Shown: positions 1 to 7,956 of the stretch, one piece after another
Layout: every line of letters starts with the position of its first letter
Position numbering within the stretch: the first letter of the stretch is position 1
Source: an uncultured Lachnospiraceae bacterium
GTDB taxonomy: Bacteria > Bacillota > Clostridia > Lachnospirales > Lachnospiraceae
Reading direction: 5' to 3'
NCBI GenBank assembly: GCA_947382415.1
Contig: CANCYO010000024.1
Span: 1 to 38,136, forward strand
Length of the DNA: 38,136 bases
Notes under the pieces: model-generated
Told to the model about the DNA's origin: nothing
The model's database searches: none
The model's input: only the letters and a program-made list of their open reading frames with translations
Made by a program: the position numbers and the translations under genes

Positions 1-30
1 AATCATCATCATGTACATCAATTTTTCCAT
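1..30 (-). CDS. 5' end of an unidentified gene, cut by the window edge
   Basis: Only the first ten codons are inside the window, reading MEKLMYMMMI. The start is supported by an AAAGGAG ribosome binding site seven bases upstream of the ATG and by a good promoter at 71-99 on the same strand. The gene is divergent from the WYL regulator at 256, which makes it a plausible target of that regulator (inference from arrangement only). Too little is visible to name a function. Confidence 0.55.
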   Translation of the reverse strand, partial: MEKLMYMMMI

Positions 31-70
31 ACGATTTTCTCCTTTACATTCTATGGGGTTCAGTGGGGTT

Positions 71-99
71 ATTATATTATATTTATCCGGCAATAGCAA
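71..99 (-). promoter_or_regulatory. Promoter of the left-edge gene
   Basis: On the minus strand, TTGCTA (94-99) and TATAAT (71-76) are separated by exactly 17 bases. They lie about 40 bases upstream of the start codon at 30. This fits a housekeeping sigma-A type promoter and is back to back with the promoter of the WYL gene. Confidence 0.5.
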
Positions 100-182
100 T
101 TGGTCTGTCACTTTCCGGAAGCCATAAATGATTTCCTCCTTTCTCGCGCATGGGGCGTACATGGTTTCGTTTTAATGCCATA

Positions 183-211
183 TTGAATTTGAATCATAAA
201 TAGTTTATCAT
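183..211 (+). promoter_or_regulatory. Promoter of the WYL regulator gene
   Basis: TTGAAT (183-188) and TATCAT (206-211) are separated by 17 bases, about 45 bases before the ATG at 256. A perfect 6+6 inverted repeat follows directly, so the start of transcription is probably covered by an operator. Confidence 0.5.
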
Positions 212-217
212 AGAATA

Positions 218-234
218 GTGACAAAGACTGTCAC
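218..234. promoter_or_regulatory. Inverted repeat, candidate operator
   Basis: GTGACA and TGTCAC are separated by AAGAC, giving a perfect six-base dyad. It sits just downstream of the -10 hexamer and just upstream of the AAAGGAG site of the WYL gene. This position suits autorepression by the regulator. No T-run follows, so it is not a terminator. Confidence 0.4.
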
Positions 235-255
235 CATTCGGAAAGGAGTTCAAAA

Positions 256-1209
256 ATGTCAAAGGCAGAACGGCTTATCGAAATGATGATAACAATAAAT
301 GCAAAAAAGGATTTTACGGTAGGCGAATTGGCAAAAGAATTTTCTGTATCAAAAAGAACCATACTGCGTGACTTGCAGGTTTTGGAGCATGCGGGTTTCC
401 CTCTTTACTCCGAAGTCGGGGCGGCAGGTGGCTATCATATATTAAAAGAACGCATTTTGCCGCCAATTGCTTTTTCAGAAAGCGAAGCAAAAGCTATTTT
501 CTTCGCCTGTCAAGCCTTGCAATATCACCGTGACCTGCCGTTTGAACAGGAAACCATATCCGTCTTGAAAAAATTTTTGAATTGTCTGCCATTAGATCTG
601 CAAAACAGTATTACGCAGATTCAAAACAAGGTTGTATTTTGGATTCCAGACAGACATTGTAATTCGCCATTGCTTAAAGCAATGTTTCTTGCTGCCATAA
701 ACCGCCATGCCGTAACAATACGCTATTCGTCAACATATTCTGAAAGTACGCGCACAGTTATACCTATTGGCTTATATGCTATGAATGGACTTTGGTATTG
801 CCCCGCCTATTGTATAACAGCAAATCAAATCAGAGTGTTTCGGGTTGACCGTATCAAAGAAATCATAGAGGAAAAGCCCTATCCGAAAGGAAAATATCCT
901 ATTCCTGCGTCAATTCAAGAGTATCTTGAAAAACCAGAGGTTAAAAACGATTACCGCATAAAAATTCAACTGACAGATATAGGTGTCAGACGCTGTGAGA
1001 GTGAATGTTTGCTTGCAAGTGGATTGAAAACATTTTCAACAGGCGGCGGGGTAATCGACATGGAAATAAACCATGCTGCTTTAGAATGGGTTGCTGATTA
1101 TATATTGCCGTTTGGAAATAATGCCACAGTGTTAGAACCAGTGGAGTTAATAAAGTTGATTCAACAAAAAATATACGAATTACATCAGCATTATTGCAAA
1201 TCGGTTTAA
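256..1209 (+). CDS. HTH/WYL-domain transcriptional regulator (YafY/DeoR-like)
   Basis: The 317-residue protein has the full architecture of WYL regulators. A winged HTH (about residues 1-60, with the recognition-helix stretch SVSKRTILRDLQVLE) is followed by a linker. A WYL domain covers about 135-205, with GLWYCPAYC at 178-186 and RVFRVDRI at 193-200. A C-terminal WCX-like extension covers about 235-310. In this family the WYL domain senses a ligand, sometimes a nucleic acid or nucleotide, and controls DNA binding by the HTH. The start is fixed by a GGAAAGGAG site. The gene is transcribed away from the left-edge gene and has its own promoter and a palindrome that may serve autoregulation. The ligand is unknown. 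Base composition is AT-rich compared with the operon to its right. Confidence 0.88.
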   Translation: MSKAERLIEMMITINAKKDFTVGELAKEFSVSKRTILRDLQVLEHAGFPLYSEVGAAGGYHILKERILPPIAFSESEAKAIFFACQALQYHRDLPFEQETISVLKKFLNCLPLDLQNSITQIQNKVVFWIPDRHCNSPLLKAMFLAAINRHAVTIRYSSTYSESTRTVIPIGLYAMNGLWYCPAYCITANQIRVFRVDRIKEIIEEKPYPKGKYPIPASIQEYLEKPEVKNDYRIKIQLTDIGVRRCESECLLASGLKTFSTGGGVIDMEINHAALEWVADYILPFGNNATVLEPVELIKLIQQKIYELHQHYCKSV

Positions 1210-1379
1210 CAAGAGACAATTAAAACAGATGGGTGCTTTAAAATATGCATTGTGCATTGGTTTACCTTTGTGGCAAATGTGGGGTAGCAGTGAAAACTAT
1301 GGTAAACCAAGGAAATTACTGCTGATATTTATGGAGGAGTAGAATTGTTGGAATTTGAAGAAGGCAATGGGAGTTCTAC

Positions 1380-1556
1380 ATGGGTGTGGTGTTATTAATA
1401 TTAGGTGCGCTTGGGGAAATATTGCCGGTAAAAACAGTTGACAGATTAGCTGCCGCAGTGGGAATCTCTGATTTTATCAAATGATGTTGGATTGTTGCAA
1501 CGATAGTGTTGGGTCTCACGGTTATATTTTATTGGTTGAAAAATAAAACAGACTGA
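1380..1556 (+). pseudogene. Remnant of a small two-helix membrane protein, interrupted by TGA
   Basis: From the ATG at 1380 the frame reads a hydrophobic helix (GVVLLILGALGEILP), then a linker ending SDFIK, then an in-frame TGA at 1482-1484. The same frame then continues with a second hydrophobic helix (IVATIVLGLTVIFYWLK) and stops at 1554-1556. Two well-formed membrane segments in one frame across a stop suggest a recently inactivated small membrane protein. It has no good ribosome binding site of its own. The preceding stretch, 1210-1379, holds only short unconvincing frames, one of which (1245-1325) carries a CxxC pair. The family was not recognised. Confidence 0.35.
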
Positions 1557-1578
1557 TATCTGTCCGGAATACAAAAGG

Positions 1579-1615
1579 GGCTATGGCGCTGCCAAGCTGC
1601 AGTCGCGCCATAGCC
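1579..1615. terminator. Bidirectional Rho-independent terminator
   Basis: An 11-bp perfect stem (GGCTATGGCGC at 1579-1589 with GCGCCATAGCC at 1605-1615) is followed by TTTTT on the plus strand and preceded by AAAA, which becomes a T-run on the minus strand. It lies 43 bases beyond the stop codon of the J-domain gene and so ends the minus-strand operon. It may also end transcription from the WYL side. Confidence 0.85.
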
Positions 1616-1657
1616 TTTTTGTAACCGGTGCTGATGTTGTATGAAAGCCCAATATAT

Positions 1658-2932
1658 TTATTGTCCGGCCTGTTTCTGAAGTATTTCTTTCAGTGAGTCG
1701 TACTCCTCCTGCATTTTCTGGAAGGTTTCGGTATCGCCGCCTTCGGTATCAGGATGGTAGGCCTTGCACAGGGATTTGTACCGTTTTTCCAGCTTCTCGG
1801 AATTGTTGCAGCCGGAGAAAAAGACGGCGGATTTCAGTGGATCGGCGGTTTCCGCCTGAAGCCTTTCTGCCATGTTTTTAACTTCTTCACGCTGCTTCTC
1901 CAGTTGCTGAATGCGGGGAATCAGCTTCTTGAATTTGTCCAGAGGTATGCCGTTTTTATATTTGGTGCATTCGTCCACAATATCGGAAAGATTGCGGAAA
2001 TAATTACCCCAGGTGCTGCGCAGCAGCGCGTTGTCTTTGGCGGAGAGAACGGCTTCCACCATATCCCCCAGAGGCTCCAGACTCTCGATATGTTCTTCCA
2101 GGTTCTGTATATAAGCGTCCCCTGTCTCTGTGGCTGCTTCCGAATCCCGGGCCATATGCCAGTCGCTTTCCTGAAGAGTGCGGATGTTTTCATCCAGTTC
2201 GTCTCCGGTCATCTTCAGTTCCTGTGCCCATTCATGCCATTCGATACCCAGAGACAGCAGCACTACGATAAAGGTGGCCATGATTGCAATGTACATTACA
2301 ATGCCATATACAATGGAAAAGGTGTCAAACTTGCCGATAAATTGCAGCAGCCCGATACCGAAGGTTTCCTTTACTTCGAGATGTATGCTGACAAGGCTGC
2401 TGACGATCAGCAGTCCGCTCAGGATAAAGGATGCGGGCAGCGCAAAGGAGATCACGGTGATGATCACTTTGTTAACAGCGTACAGGATCGTATAGAACAG
2501 GCAGAGGAAAGCGTTTGCCACCTTATTGCCGCTCAGATTGATGTATTGATAATCGCTCTCACATGTTGCGTAAAGCGATAAGAATCCTGTGTAGGTGAGA
2601 TCATAAATGAGCCCGAAAAAGCCGATGACAGCAGTCCAGATCACCGTGATAAAGGTGGTGGCCAGAGTCATCAAAAAGATAAAGATCATCACAAATACAA
2701 ACCCGATCAGGAATATGATGATCAGCATCCCGATAGCTTCCAGACCGCCCGAGGGGTTTTTCATAAATTCAAAGGCCATGATCAAAAATACAGTGATCAA
2801 CAGCATACCCAGGATGACGGCTACCTTTTCCAACGCTTTTGCAATCAGTTTGCTGGCAGTGGCAATCAGAAGCAGGGGCAGGGCGATCAGAGAGAGTATA
2901 TTGATTTTGAGTATTTTGAGTATTTTTTCCAT
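1658..2932 (-). CDS. Membrane-anchored J-domain (DnaJ-like) protein
   Basis: This 424-residue protein has an N-terminal half of about six hydrophobic segments (residues about 8-240), a charged helical middle part, and a C-terminal J-domain. The J-domain (about 365-424) shows the diagnostic HPD tripeptide at 393-395 within CKAYHPDTEGGD, which in J-proteins stimulates the ATPase of DnaK. There is no G/F region or zinc finger, so it is a class III J-protein that probably recruits DnaK to the membrane. It is the last gene of the minus-strand operon. Its GGAGGAG ribosome binding site overlaps the end of the lipoprotein gene, 12 bases upstream. The client protein is unknown; the polytopic proteins encoded just upstream are candidates by position only. 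Confidence 0.75.
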   Translation of the reverse strand: MEKILKILKINILSLIALPLLLIATASKLIAKALEKVAVILGMLLITVFLIMAFEFMKNPSGGLEAIGMLIIIFLIGFVFVMIFIFLMTLATTFITVIWTAVIGFFGLIYDLTYTGFLSLYATCESDYQYINLSGNKVANAFLCLFYTILYAVNKVIITVISFALPASFILSGLLIVSSLVSIHLEVKETFGIGLLQFIGKFDTFSIVYGIVMYIAIMATFIVVLLSLGIEWHEWAQELKMTGDELDENIRTLQESDWHMARDSEAATETGDAYIQNLEEHIESLEPLGDMVEAVLSAKDNALLRSTWGNYFRNLSDIVDECTKYKNGIPLDKFKKLIPRIQQLEKQREEVKNMAERLQAETADPLKSAVFFSGCNNSEKLEKRYKSLCKAYHPDTEGGDTETFQKMQEEYDSLKEILQKQAGQ

Positions 2933-2944
2933 CGGTCTCTCCTC

Positions 2945-3904
2945 CTATTCAAACTGAGCCAGTTCATACTGGATGCTCTCAATGAATGAATTGTTGGAGC
3001 CCAGATTCACCGTGATCTTGTCGCCGGTTGCAGCATCCTTATAGATGGCTTGGGTATCGTCGAATCCCCAGCCATACAGAAGGCTTCTGGTAAAGGTGTC
3101 CGGCTCGCCATAAAGGCCGTCGGTCTTGTGGCAGACGGTTTCGGGAGACATACCCAGCGTCACACCCTGAGGAAATACAACATTATTTTTGAAGACATAG
3201 ATACCGATCAGTTTGCAGGTGTGCCAGTCTGCGGGGGAATCTGACTGATTCTGAAGCGTCAGGCGCACACCCATCTGTCCGTCTGCTATTTCGATCTTTC
3301 CATAGGCCGGCACCTGACCTGACTGAATTTCGTATGTGAGATCTAATTGGGAGATCAGCTCGGAGGCATTGTCTGCCCGCAGATCAATGATTTTTCTGTT
3401 GATCTGGATATGTCCGTCAAATTTTTCCGCAAGGATCATCTCCGGCATGGGCTGTACGGACATCCAGTGTTTTGTAAATTCCTCCGTATTATCTATAAAC
3501 ACATGAATCTCGGAGGGTTTGTCTGTGGAGAGTTCCACGCTCTCCACGTCCGCAGACACGGAGATTCCCGTGTTAAAGGTCTGGCTGGCGGACAGCATAT
3601 AGACTGCATAGACGCCGGGGTGGAGAGATATCTCTTTTTGGAAGCTGTTGTCCTGATTCAAAGAGATGCGATATACTTTTTCGTTTGTAATGTTTTTCAG
3701 GGTGAGGTTTATGGCAAAATTTTTCTGCACGTTTTCTTCCAGCATGGACAGTTCTTTCGGAATGTCCACAAAGGAAATGGTGCATTTGCAGTCGCCCTCG
3801 TCCAGTTTGCCTTCTTTGCCGCAGCCCGCCAGAGCGAGAGTCAGAAAAAGACCTCCCAGAAGCAGGGGCAGCAGGCGTTTGTGCTTTTGCTTGAATGTTT
3901 GCAT
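2945..3904 (-). CDS. Lipoprotein of unknown function in the membrane-protein operon
   Basis: The frame is open further upstream, but the real start is the ATG at 3902-3904. It is preceded by GGAG at a normal distance and opens a classical lipoprotein signal peptide: KQKHKR, a hydrophobic stretch, then the lipobox LAGC with Cys28. That gives 319 residues. The mature part looks like beta-rich extracellular domains; the segment LHPGVYAVYM resembles LKPGVYEIRL and LRPGVYQVMI in the two large membrane proteins encoded upstream. It starts 23 bases after the DUF6020-like gene and is followed closely by the J-domain gene, so it is part of the operon. No known family was recognised. Confidence 0.75.
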   Translation of the reverse strand: MQTFKQKHKRLLPLLLGGLFLTLALAGCGKEGKLDEGDCKCTISFVDIPKELSMLEENVQKNFAINLTLKNITNEKVYRISLNQDNSFQKEISLHPGVYAVYMLSASQTFNTGISVSADVESVELSTDKPSEIHVFIDNTEEFTKHWMSVQPMPEMILAEKFDGHIQINRKIIDLRADNASELISQLDLTYEIQSGQVPAYGKIEIADGQMGVRLTLQNQSDSPADWHTCKLIGIYVFKNNVVFPQGVTLGMSPETVCHKTDGLYGEPDTFTRSLLYGWGFDDTQAIYKDAATGDKITVNLGSNNSFIESIQYELAQFE

Positions 3905-3927
3905 AGGGGTACTCCAATCTTTTAGAA

Positions 3928-5547
3928 TTATTTGTCCGGTTGTAATAAAAATCCCAGTGCCACGGGGAACATATAAAACAGGATCAGATAGTATCGCAGG
4001 TCGGCCACCGGTCCGCAAAGGCAGGTTGCGCATACCAGTAATTCCAGTAGCAGAGTGAGGGCTGCCGGGCGGTTCTTCCGGCGGATTGCGTAAAACAGGG
4101 CGATCAGCATCGTAACGAACATGGTTCCGGTGGAAAAAAGCAGGCGTATCACGGGAACATTGCGATAACTTCCATTCATGATCCCCCAGTAGAAATCGTT
4201 TAACGGGGGGCAGAGGGGCCTGCAGTATTCGAGCATCCAGTCCGAGATGTCGAAATAGCGGTAGCGGTAGGAATCCATCAGCTCCGTCCAGGGATACCAG
4301 GCCTGATAGGTATTCGCGGCAAAGGAGGCAATGTAGATCCCGGGATATTCCAGGCCCTTTCGGATCCACAGGGACAGGTAATCGCTCTTATATTCCATGA
4401 TCGTGTCCAGATGATACCAGAAGGCAGTCTTGATGGGGTCTGCGATCAGAGGATCGTAACTGTCCAGCATCCGCGGGTCTATGGCATTGTAGAGCAGATC
4501 CAGATCCCCGCCGGGGAAGGCGGCTTCGCCCTCCTCATCGTAAAGTCTGGCAAGCTGCTGAAAGGGTACGCTCAATGCCTCCGCGGCGCTGCTCTCCCGC
4601 GCTCCCAGAAGCGTGATCATACCTTTATTGATACCTGTGTAAGCCAGCACGGCGGCCAGATAAAGGAGCAAAAGGCTTCGCCAGTGTTTTCGCAAAAGCA
4701 GCGCGGCAAAGACCGCGAACACCACCAGGGCGTAGACAATATTTTTGCGAAGCAGACAGGAGAGGCAGAGGAGAACGCCGATGCCTGCCCATTGTGCGAA
4801 GGAGACCTTGCGGCCGTCCGTCAGGGCTTTGTACAGCTCATACTGTTTCACACATGCCGTCAGCAGAACGGCATAGCACACCACGTCCTTGGTGGTAGCC
4901 ATGGCAAAGAGAACCACAGGCGGACAGATGGCGTAAAACAAAAATGACAGTAGTGTCAAACTCCGTTTTCCGGTCAGACGGTATACAAAACGAACCGCAT
5001 GTCCGAAACAGAGGGCACAGATGCCCATCTGAACCAGATTATACAAAAACACACCGAAAGTCAGATCCGCGGGGTACAGGCTGTGTCCGAGGGTGATGAG
5101 CCCCCCGCCGATAATGGTGTGCAGCAGGGGATGATGGGCGTCAAAGGGCACTTCCGCGTACATGATCTGGGGAAGCTGTACGCCGATATCATAGCAGTAA
5201 AAGCCCGGATAACAGCCCAGCAGGCACAGCACATAGATGAGATACAGCAAAGCACCTGTATAGAGCCAGAGATGCCGGATCTCGACAGGCGGACAGACTT
5301 TGGGTGCGGCGGCTCTTTTTTCCAGTTTATCAAATCCCCAACAAATCAGACACCCCAAAAGCATAAATTCCACAATGCCAAGTATCACGCATTGGACCGG
5401 CGTCAACACGCCGATGTTCTGAAAAAATGCAGAATGGTGTATGGAGGTTTTGTATGTCATACTGAGCTGCCAGCCGCCAATCTGCAGGATCGTCAAAATG
5501 AGAGACAGCAGGGCGGCGATCCACTTGTTTCGATGTCTCGCGAACAT
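3928..5547 (-). CDS. Polytopic membrane protein, DUF6020-like (possible GT-C type glycosyltransferase)
   Basis: This 539-residue protein has roughly a dozen hydrophobic segments. After the third, an extracytoplasmic-type loop carries YPGFYCYDIGVQLPQ (Asp120) and DAHHPLLHT (His138-139). That is the Asp/His-bearing loop arrangement seen in DUF6020 membrane proteins and reminiscent of GT-C glycosyltransferases, which use lipid-phosphate sugars at the outer face of the membrane. The start has an AAAGGA site seven bases upstream. It lies between the reduced YfhO-like gene and the lipoprotein gene, which supports a role in building or decorating an envelope glycan. The DUF6020 assignment is from recalled family features; the enzymatic role is inference. 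Confidence 0.7.
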   Translation of the reverse strand: MFARHRNKWIAALLSLILTILQIGGWQLSMTYKTSIHHSAFFQNIGVLTPVQCVILGIVEFMLLGCLICWGFDKLEKRAAAPKVCPPVEIRHLWLYTGALLYLIYVLCLLGCYPGFYCYDIGVQLPQIMYAEVPFDAHHPLLHTIIGGGLITLGHSLYPADLTFGVFLYNLVQMGICALCFGHAVRFVYRLTGKRSLTLLSFLFYAICPPVVLFAMATTKDVVCYAVLLTACVKQYELYKALTDGRKVSFAQWAGIGVLLCLSCLLRKNIVYALVVFAVFAALLLRKHWRSLLLLYLAAVLAYTGINKGMITLLGARESSAAEALSVPFQQLARLYDEEGEAAFPGGDLDLLYNAIDPRMLDSYDPLIADPIKTAFWYHLDTIMEYKSDYLSLWIRKGLEYPGIYIASFAANTYQAWYPWTELMDSYRYRYFDISDWMLEYCRPLCPPLNDFYWGIMNGSYRNVPVIRLLFSTGTMFVTMLIALFYAIRRKNRPAALTLLLELLVCATCLCGPVADLRYYLILFYMFPVALGFLLQPDK

Positions 5548-5570
5548 GTATTATTCCTTTCCCAAAGCGC

Positions 5571-6560
5571 TTACTGCAGAAAGCACCAGTAGATACCGCT
5601 GCCGACGGCAGACAGACAGACGAGGAACCGTAAGCTGATATCGGCGGTCCGATCTTCCCGATCATGAAAAATTTCCAGAATACCGGCTCCCAGAATACAA
5701 AAGCAGATCTGCGCATAGCCGAAAAAAACGGCGGGTGTTTTCAGCATAGCAACCAGTCTCACCATCCACGGTCCTATGCGGCGGATGTAATCCCAGGGAA
5801 AGCAGCGCAGTGCGGGGAGCGTGAGCAGGCAGCCCATGATTCCCCAGAAAGGGAAAAATGCTTTTTCCGCGTCTATAAAAGCCCCTGATTCTTTTATAAA
5901 CCGATTCCTGACAAAAAGCAACCATAATCCGGCGAGAAGACACAAAAAAAGCGCCAAACCCAGTCCGGGCGAGTCATTGCGGGACACATAAGAGGAAAAC
6001 AGGCTGCCCACACTATAGCCCCTGGGAGCAATACTTTCCAGTGAGAGCTTCAGCGTCTCGAAATTTTCACCGGAGAGGTAGGATTTCAGAAGAAACATGC
6101 GGGGCAGGCATAGAAAACAGCCCAAAAGGGGCGGTAAAAGCAAAAGCGGTCTGCGGCCCCGGGTATAGAGAAAGGCGCACAGTGTCATCCCGGCCATAAT
6201 CAAAAGCTGTAGAATATCGATCAGGCCGATGCCCATAAGGGCGAGGGTGGCAGGCAGCAGAAACAGGAGTTTTTTCGTGCGCTTTTGTCCGGTTTTCATC
6301 AGGACGGCCATGGACCACAGATACAGAGGAATCAGCAGGAAGATCAACGCAAGGGTATGGTCCTGTGTCCTGTGGCAAACGTAAATGCGAAAAGGGCACA
6401 GCATATAGAGCAGCACTCCAAAAAAACGGGCTGTCCGCTGCCGCTCATACAGGCGTCCGAACATCAGACAGGCCGAGATCAGAGTCGCGGCGTCGATGAA
6501 CCATTCTATTCCATTGATTGCGAGTATTCCGTCTAACGTATTCATAATAACTGCACCCAT
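5571..6560 (-). CDS. Truncated PTPS_related/YfhO-like membrane protein paralogue
   Basis: The protein has 329 residues and about eight membrane segments. It aligns by eye with the middle of the 758-residue neighbour: LYMLCPFRIYVCHR corresponds to LYTLSVFRIYKLV, and RCFPWDYIRRIGPW to NRFPWDQIQNIHP. It lacks both the N-terminal beta domain and the C-terminal extracellular domain of the long form. No convincing ribosome binding site precedes either possible start (6560 or the second Met at 6545), and stop codons lie just upstream in frame. It therefore looks like a decayed or strongly reduced copy that may depend on translation of the gene before it. It may still be expressed, because its reading frame is intact. 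Confidence 0.6.
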   Translation of the reverse strand: MGAVIMNTLDGILAINGIEWFIDAATLISACLMFGRLYERQRTARFFGVLLYMLCPFRIYVCHRTQDHTLALIFLLIPLYLWSMAVLMKTGQKRTKKLLFLLPATLALMGIGLIDILQLLIMAGMTLCAFLYTRGRRPLLLLPPLLGCFLCLPRMFLLKSYLSGENFETLKLSLESIAPRGYSVGSLFSSYVSRNDSPGLGLALFLCLLAGLWLLFVRNRFIKESGAFIDAEKAFFPFWGIMGCLLTLPALRCFPWDYIRRIGPWMVRLVAMLKTPAVFFGYAQICFCILGAGILEIFHDREDRTADISLRFLVCLSAVGSGIYWCFLQ

Positions 6561-6603
6561 CTTTTTTTACACAATTGGTCATTTCGTTTTCTGCCGTCTG
6601 TTT

Positions 6604-7956
6604 TTATATTCCACTAAACAGTGGTTCTGCCGAATACAGATAATATACATCCGAGTGAAAAGCAATTTCATTCACATAGTAGACTGCCGGGATCAGCAGC
6701 AGAAGTAATGCGGCGAACAGGAAAATCTGTTTGTGTTTCTGTGTCCGGATGTAGAGCGTACTAACTGCTGCCGCAAGAAGCAGAGTGAGGAGCAGAGGCG
6801 CCCATCGGACAAGCCGGTTTTCACCGGTTCCGCCGGACAGACTCCGGTCCAGCAGAAAACCCTGAAAAATAAGCGCTGCCCAAAGGAGACTGAAGATCAG
6901 CCTGCACAATCGTTGAGCCGGAGCATATCTGCGCTGCAGCAGTTCCCACAGAGAGATGCACAAAAGGGGAAACGCCGCAAAGATCAGATACCGTCCCCAG
7001 GCCCCCTCCCGGTACAACAGGCGCAGAGACCAGGGGCAGAGCGCATAGGTCATGGCGCCCAGCAGGGCGGCATATTCCCTGGTGGTCTCATCCGTCTGTA
7101 TACAGCGGCGCAGGGCATGGTAAGCGCCCCACAGGGCAAGGCACACCGAGAACAGGACAGCCGGCTTATAAGAGGCCATAGTCGAAAAGCCGATTCTGCG
7201 CAGGGCCGCGGGCAGATATAAGGGCAGCAGTCCCTCTCTGAGACTCTGCCGGAGAGATACCGATTCGGAAGCCAGGGTTTCCATGCGAAGAAGATAGCCT
7301 GCGCTGTCAGTTCCCAGAATCATATAGTCGGTCAAATAGGGGAAAAAGGCCAGCAGCGTCACGCCCACAAGGCTGAAAAAGACAATCTGCCGCTGCTTGG
7401 TCACCCGGCCTTCCCGTATGCGTCTGCGAAAGGCGAGCAGTCCGTTGAGTACGCTCCCGCAGATCAGGAAGAGTGTCAGCAGAATACGGTTTCCCGCTCC
7501 GGTTCGATAAATCCGGACTTCCCGGATACCACCCGAGACGTCTCCGTCCTCGAAACTGAGTCTGACAAAGACGTCTTTGAGGTGGGCACAGACATAGTAA
7601 TCACAAGCATAGTAGTCAGAGACGGTATGCTCCCGCCCCGCCCAGAGCTGAATGCCGTTGCCCCGCAGGGAACGGAAGGGCTTGTCCTCACAGACTAAAG
7701 CGGCCCGGCAGAGCTGTCCGTCCTGCAGATCGCTGTCGATCATAACCTGATAGACACCGGGGCGCAGTTCCATGCCTCCGCTCACATATCGTTCTGCATC
7801 GGATGGGTTGGCTTTACCCGTCTGACGCACAAATTCCGTGCCGTCGAAGACGGCAGTCTGTACAGGCTTCCGAAAGCAACCGGGCAGTAGCAGCAGGATC
7901 ACCAGAAGTTCCGCCGCGTACAGGAGTATTTGATTGCGTGATGGTTTGTTATGCAT
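6604..7956 (-). CDS. Reduced PTPS_related/YfhO-like membrane protein paralogue
   Basis: This 450-residue protein begins with a membrane segment. An extracytoplasmic beta-rich domain (about 35-155, with LRPGVYQV at 64-71) and a series of membrane helices follow. It matches the first 60 percent of the 758-residue neighbour: YMILGTDSAGYLLRME corresponds to EGLIGGADLTYHLQRIE. The segment equivalent to the conserved FPVRLEPRW...DHGYANGIFY loop is deleted, which argues against full activity. Translation is coupled to the upstream gene: its ATG lies inside the last eight bases of that gene (ATGCATAA). It ends shortly after residue 420 of the long form's numbering would resume, so half the channel-like core is missing. 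Confidence 0.65.
   Translation of the reverse strand: MHNKPSRNQILLYAAELLVILLLLPGCFRKPVQTAVFDGTEFVRQTGKANPSDAERYVSGGMELRPGVYQVMIDSDLQDGQLCRAALVCEDKPFRSLRGNGIQLWAGREHTVSDYYACDYYVCAHLKDVFVRLSFEDGDVSGGIREVRIYRTGAGNRILLTLFLICGSVLNGLLAFRRRIREGRVTKQRQIVFFSLVGVTLLAFFPYLTDYMILGTDSAGYLLRMETLASESVSLRQSLREGLLPLYLPAALRRIGFSTMASYKPAVLFSVCLALWGAYHALRRCIQTDETTREYAALLGAMTYALCPWSLRLLYREGAWGRYLIFAAFPLLCISLWELLQRRYAPAQRLCRLIFSLLWAALIFQGFLLDRSLSGGTGENRLVRWAPLLLTLLLAAAVSTLYIRTQKHKQIFLFAALLLLLIPAVYYVNEIAFHSDVYYLYSAEPLFSGI

Noticed and set aside
108..125. Five-codon minigene (MASGK) on the minus strand with a strong AAGGAGG site
   Set aside because: The ribosome binding site is good, but it lies upstream of the promoter assigned to the left-edge gene and encodes nothing recognisable; more likely a relic of a former gene.
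1482..1484. In-frame TGA as a selenocysteine codon
   Set aside because: No hairpin resembling a bacterial SECIS element follows closely, and the surrounding sequence is a membrane linker rather than a redox motif.
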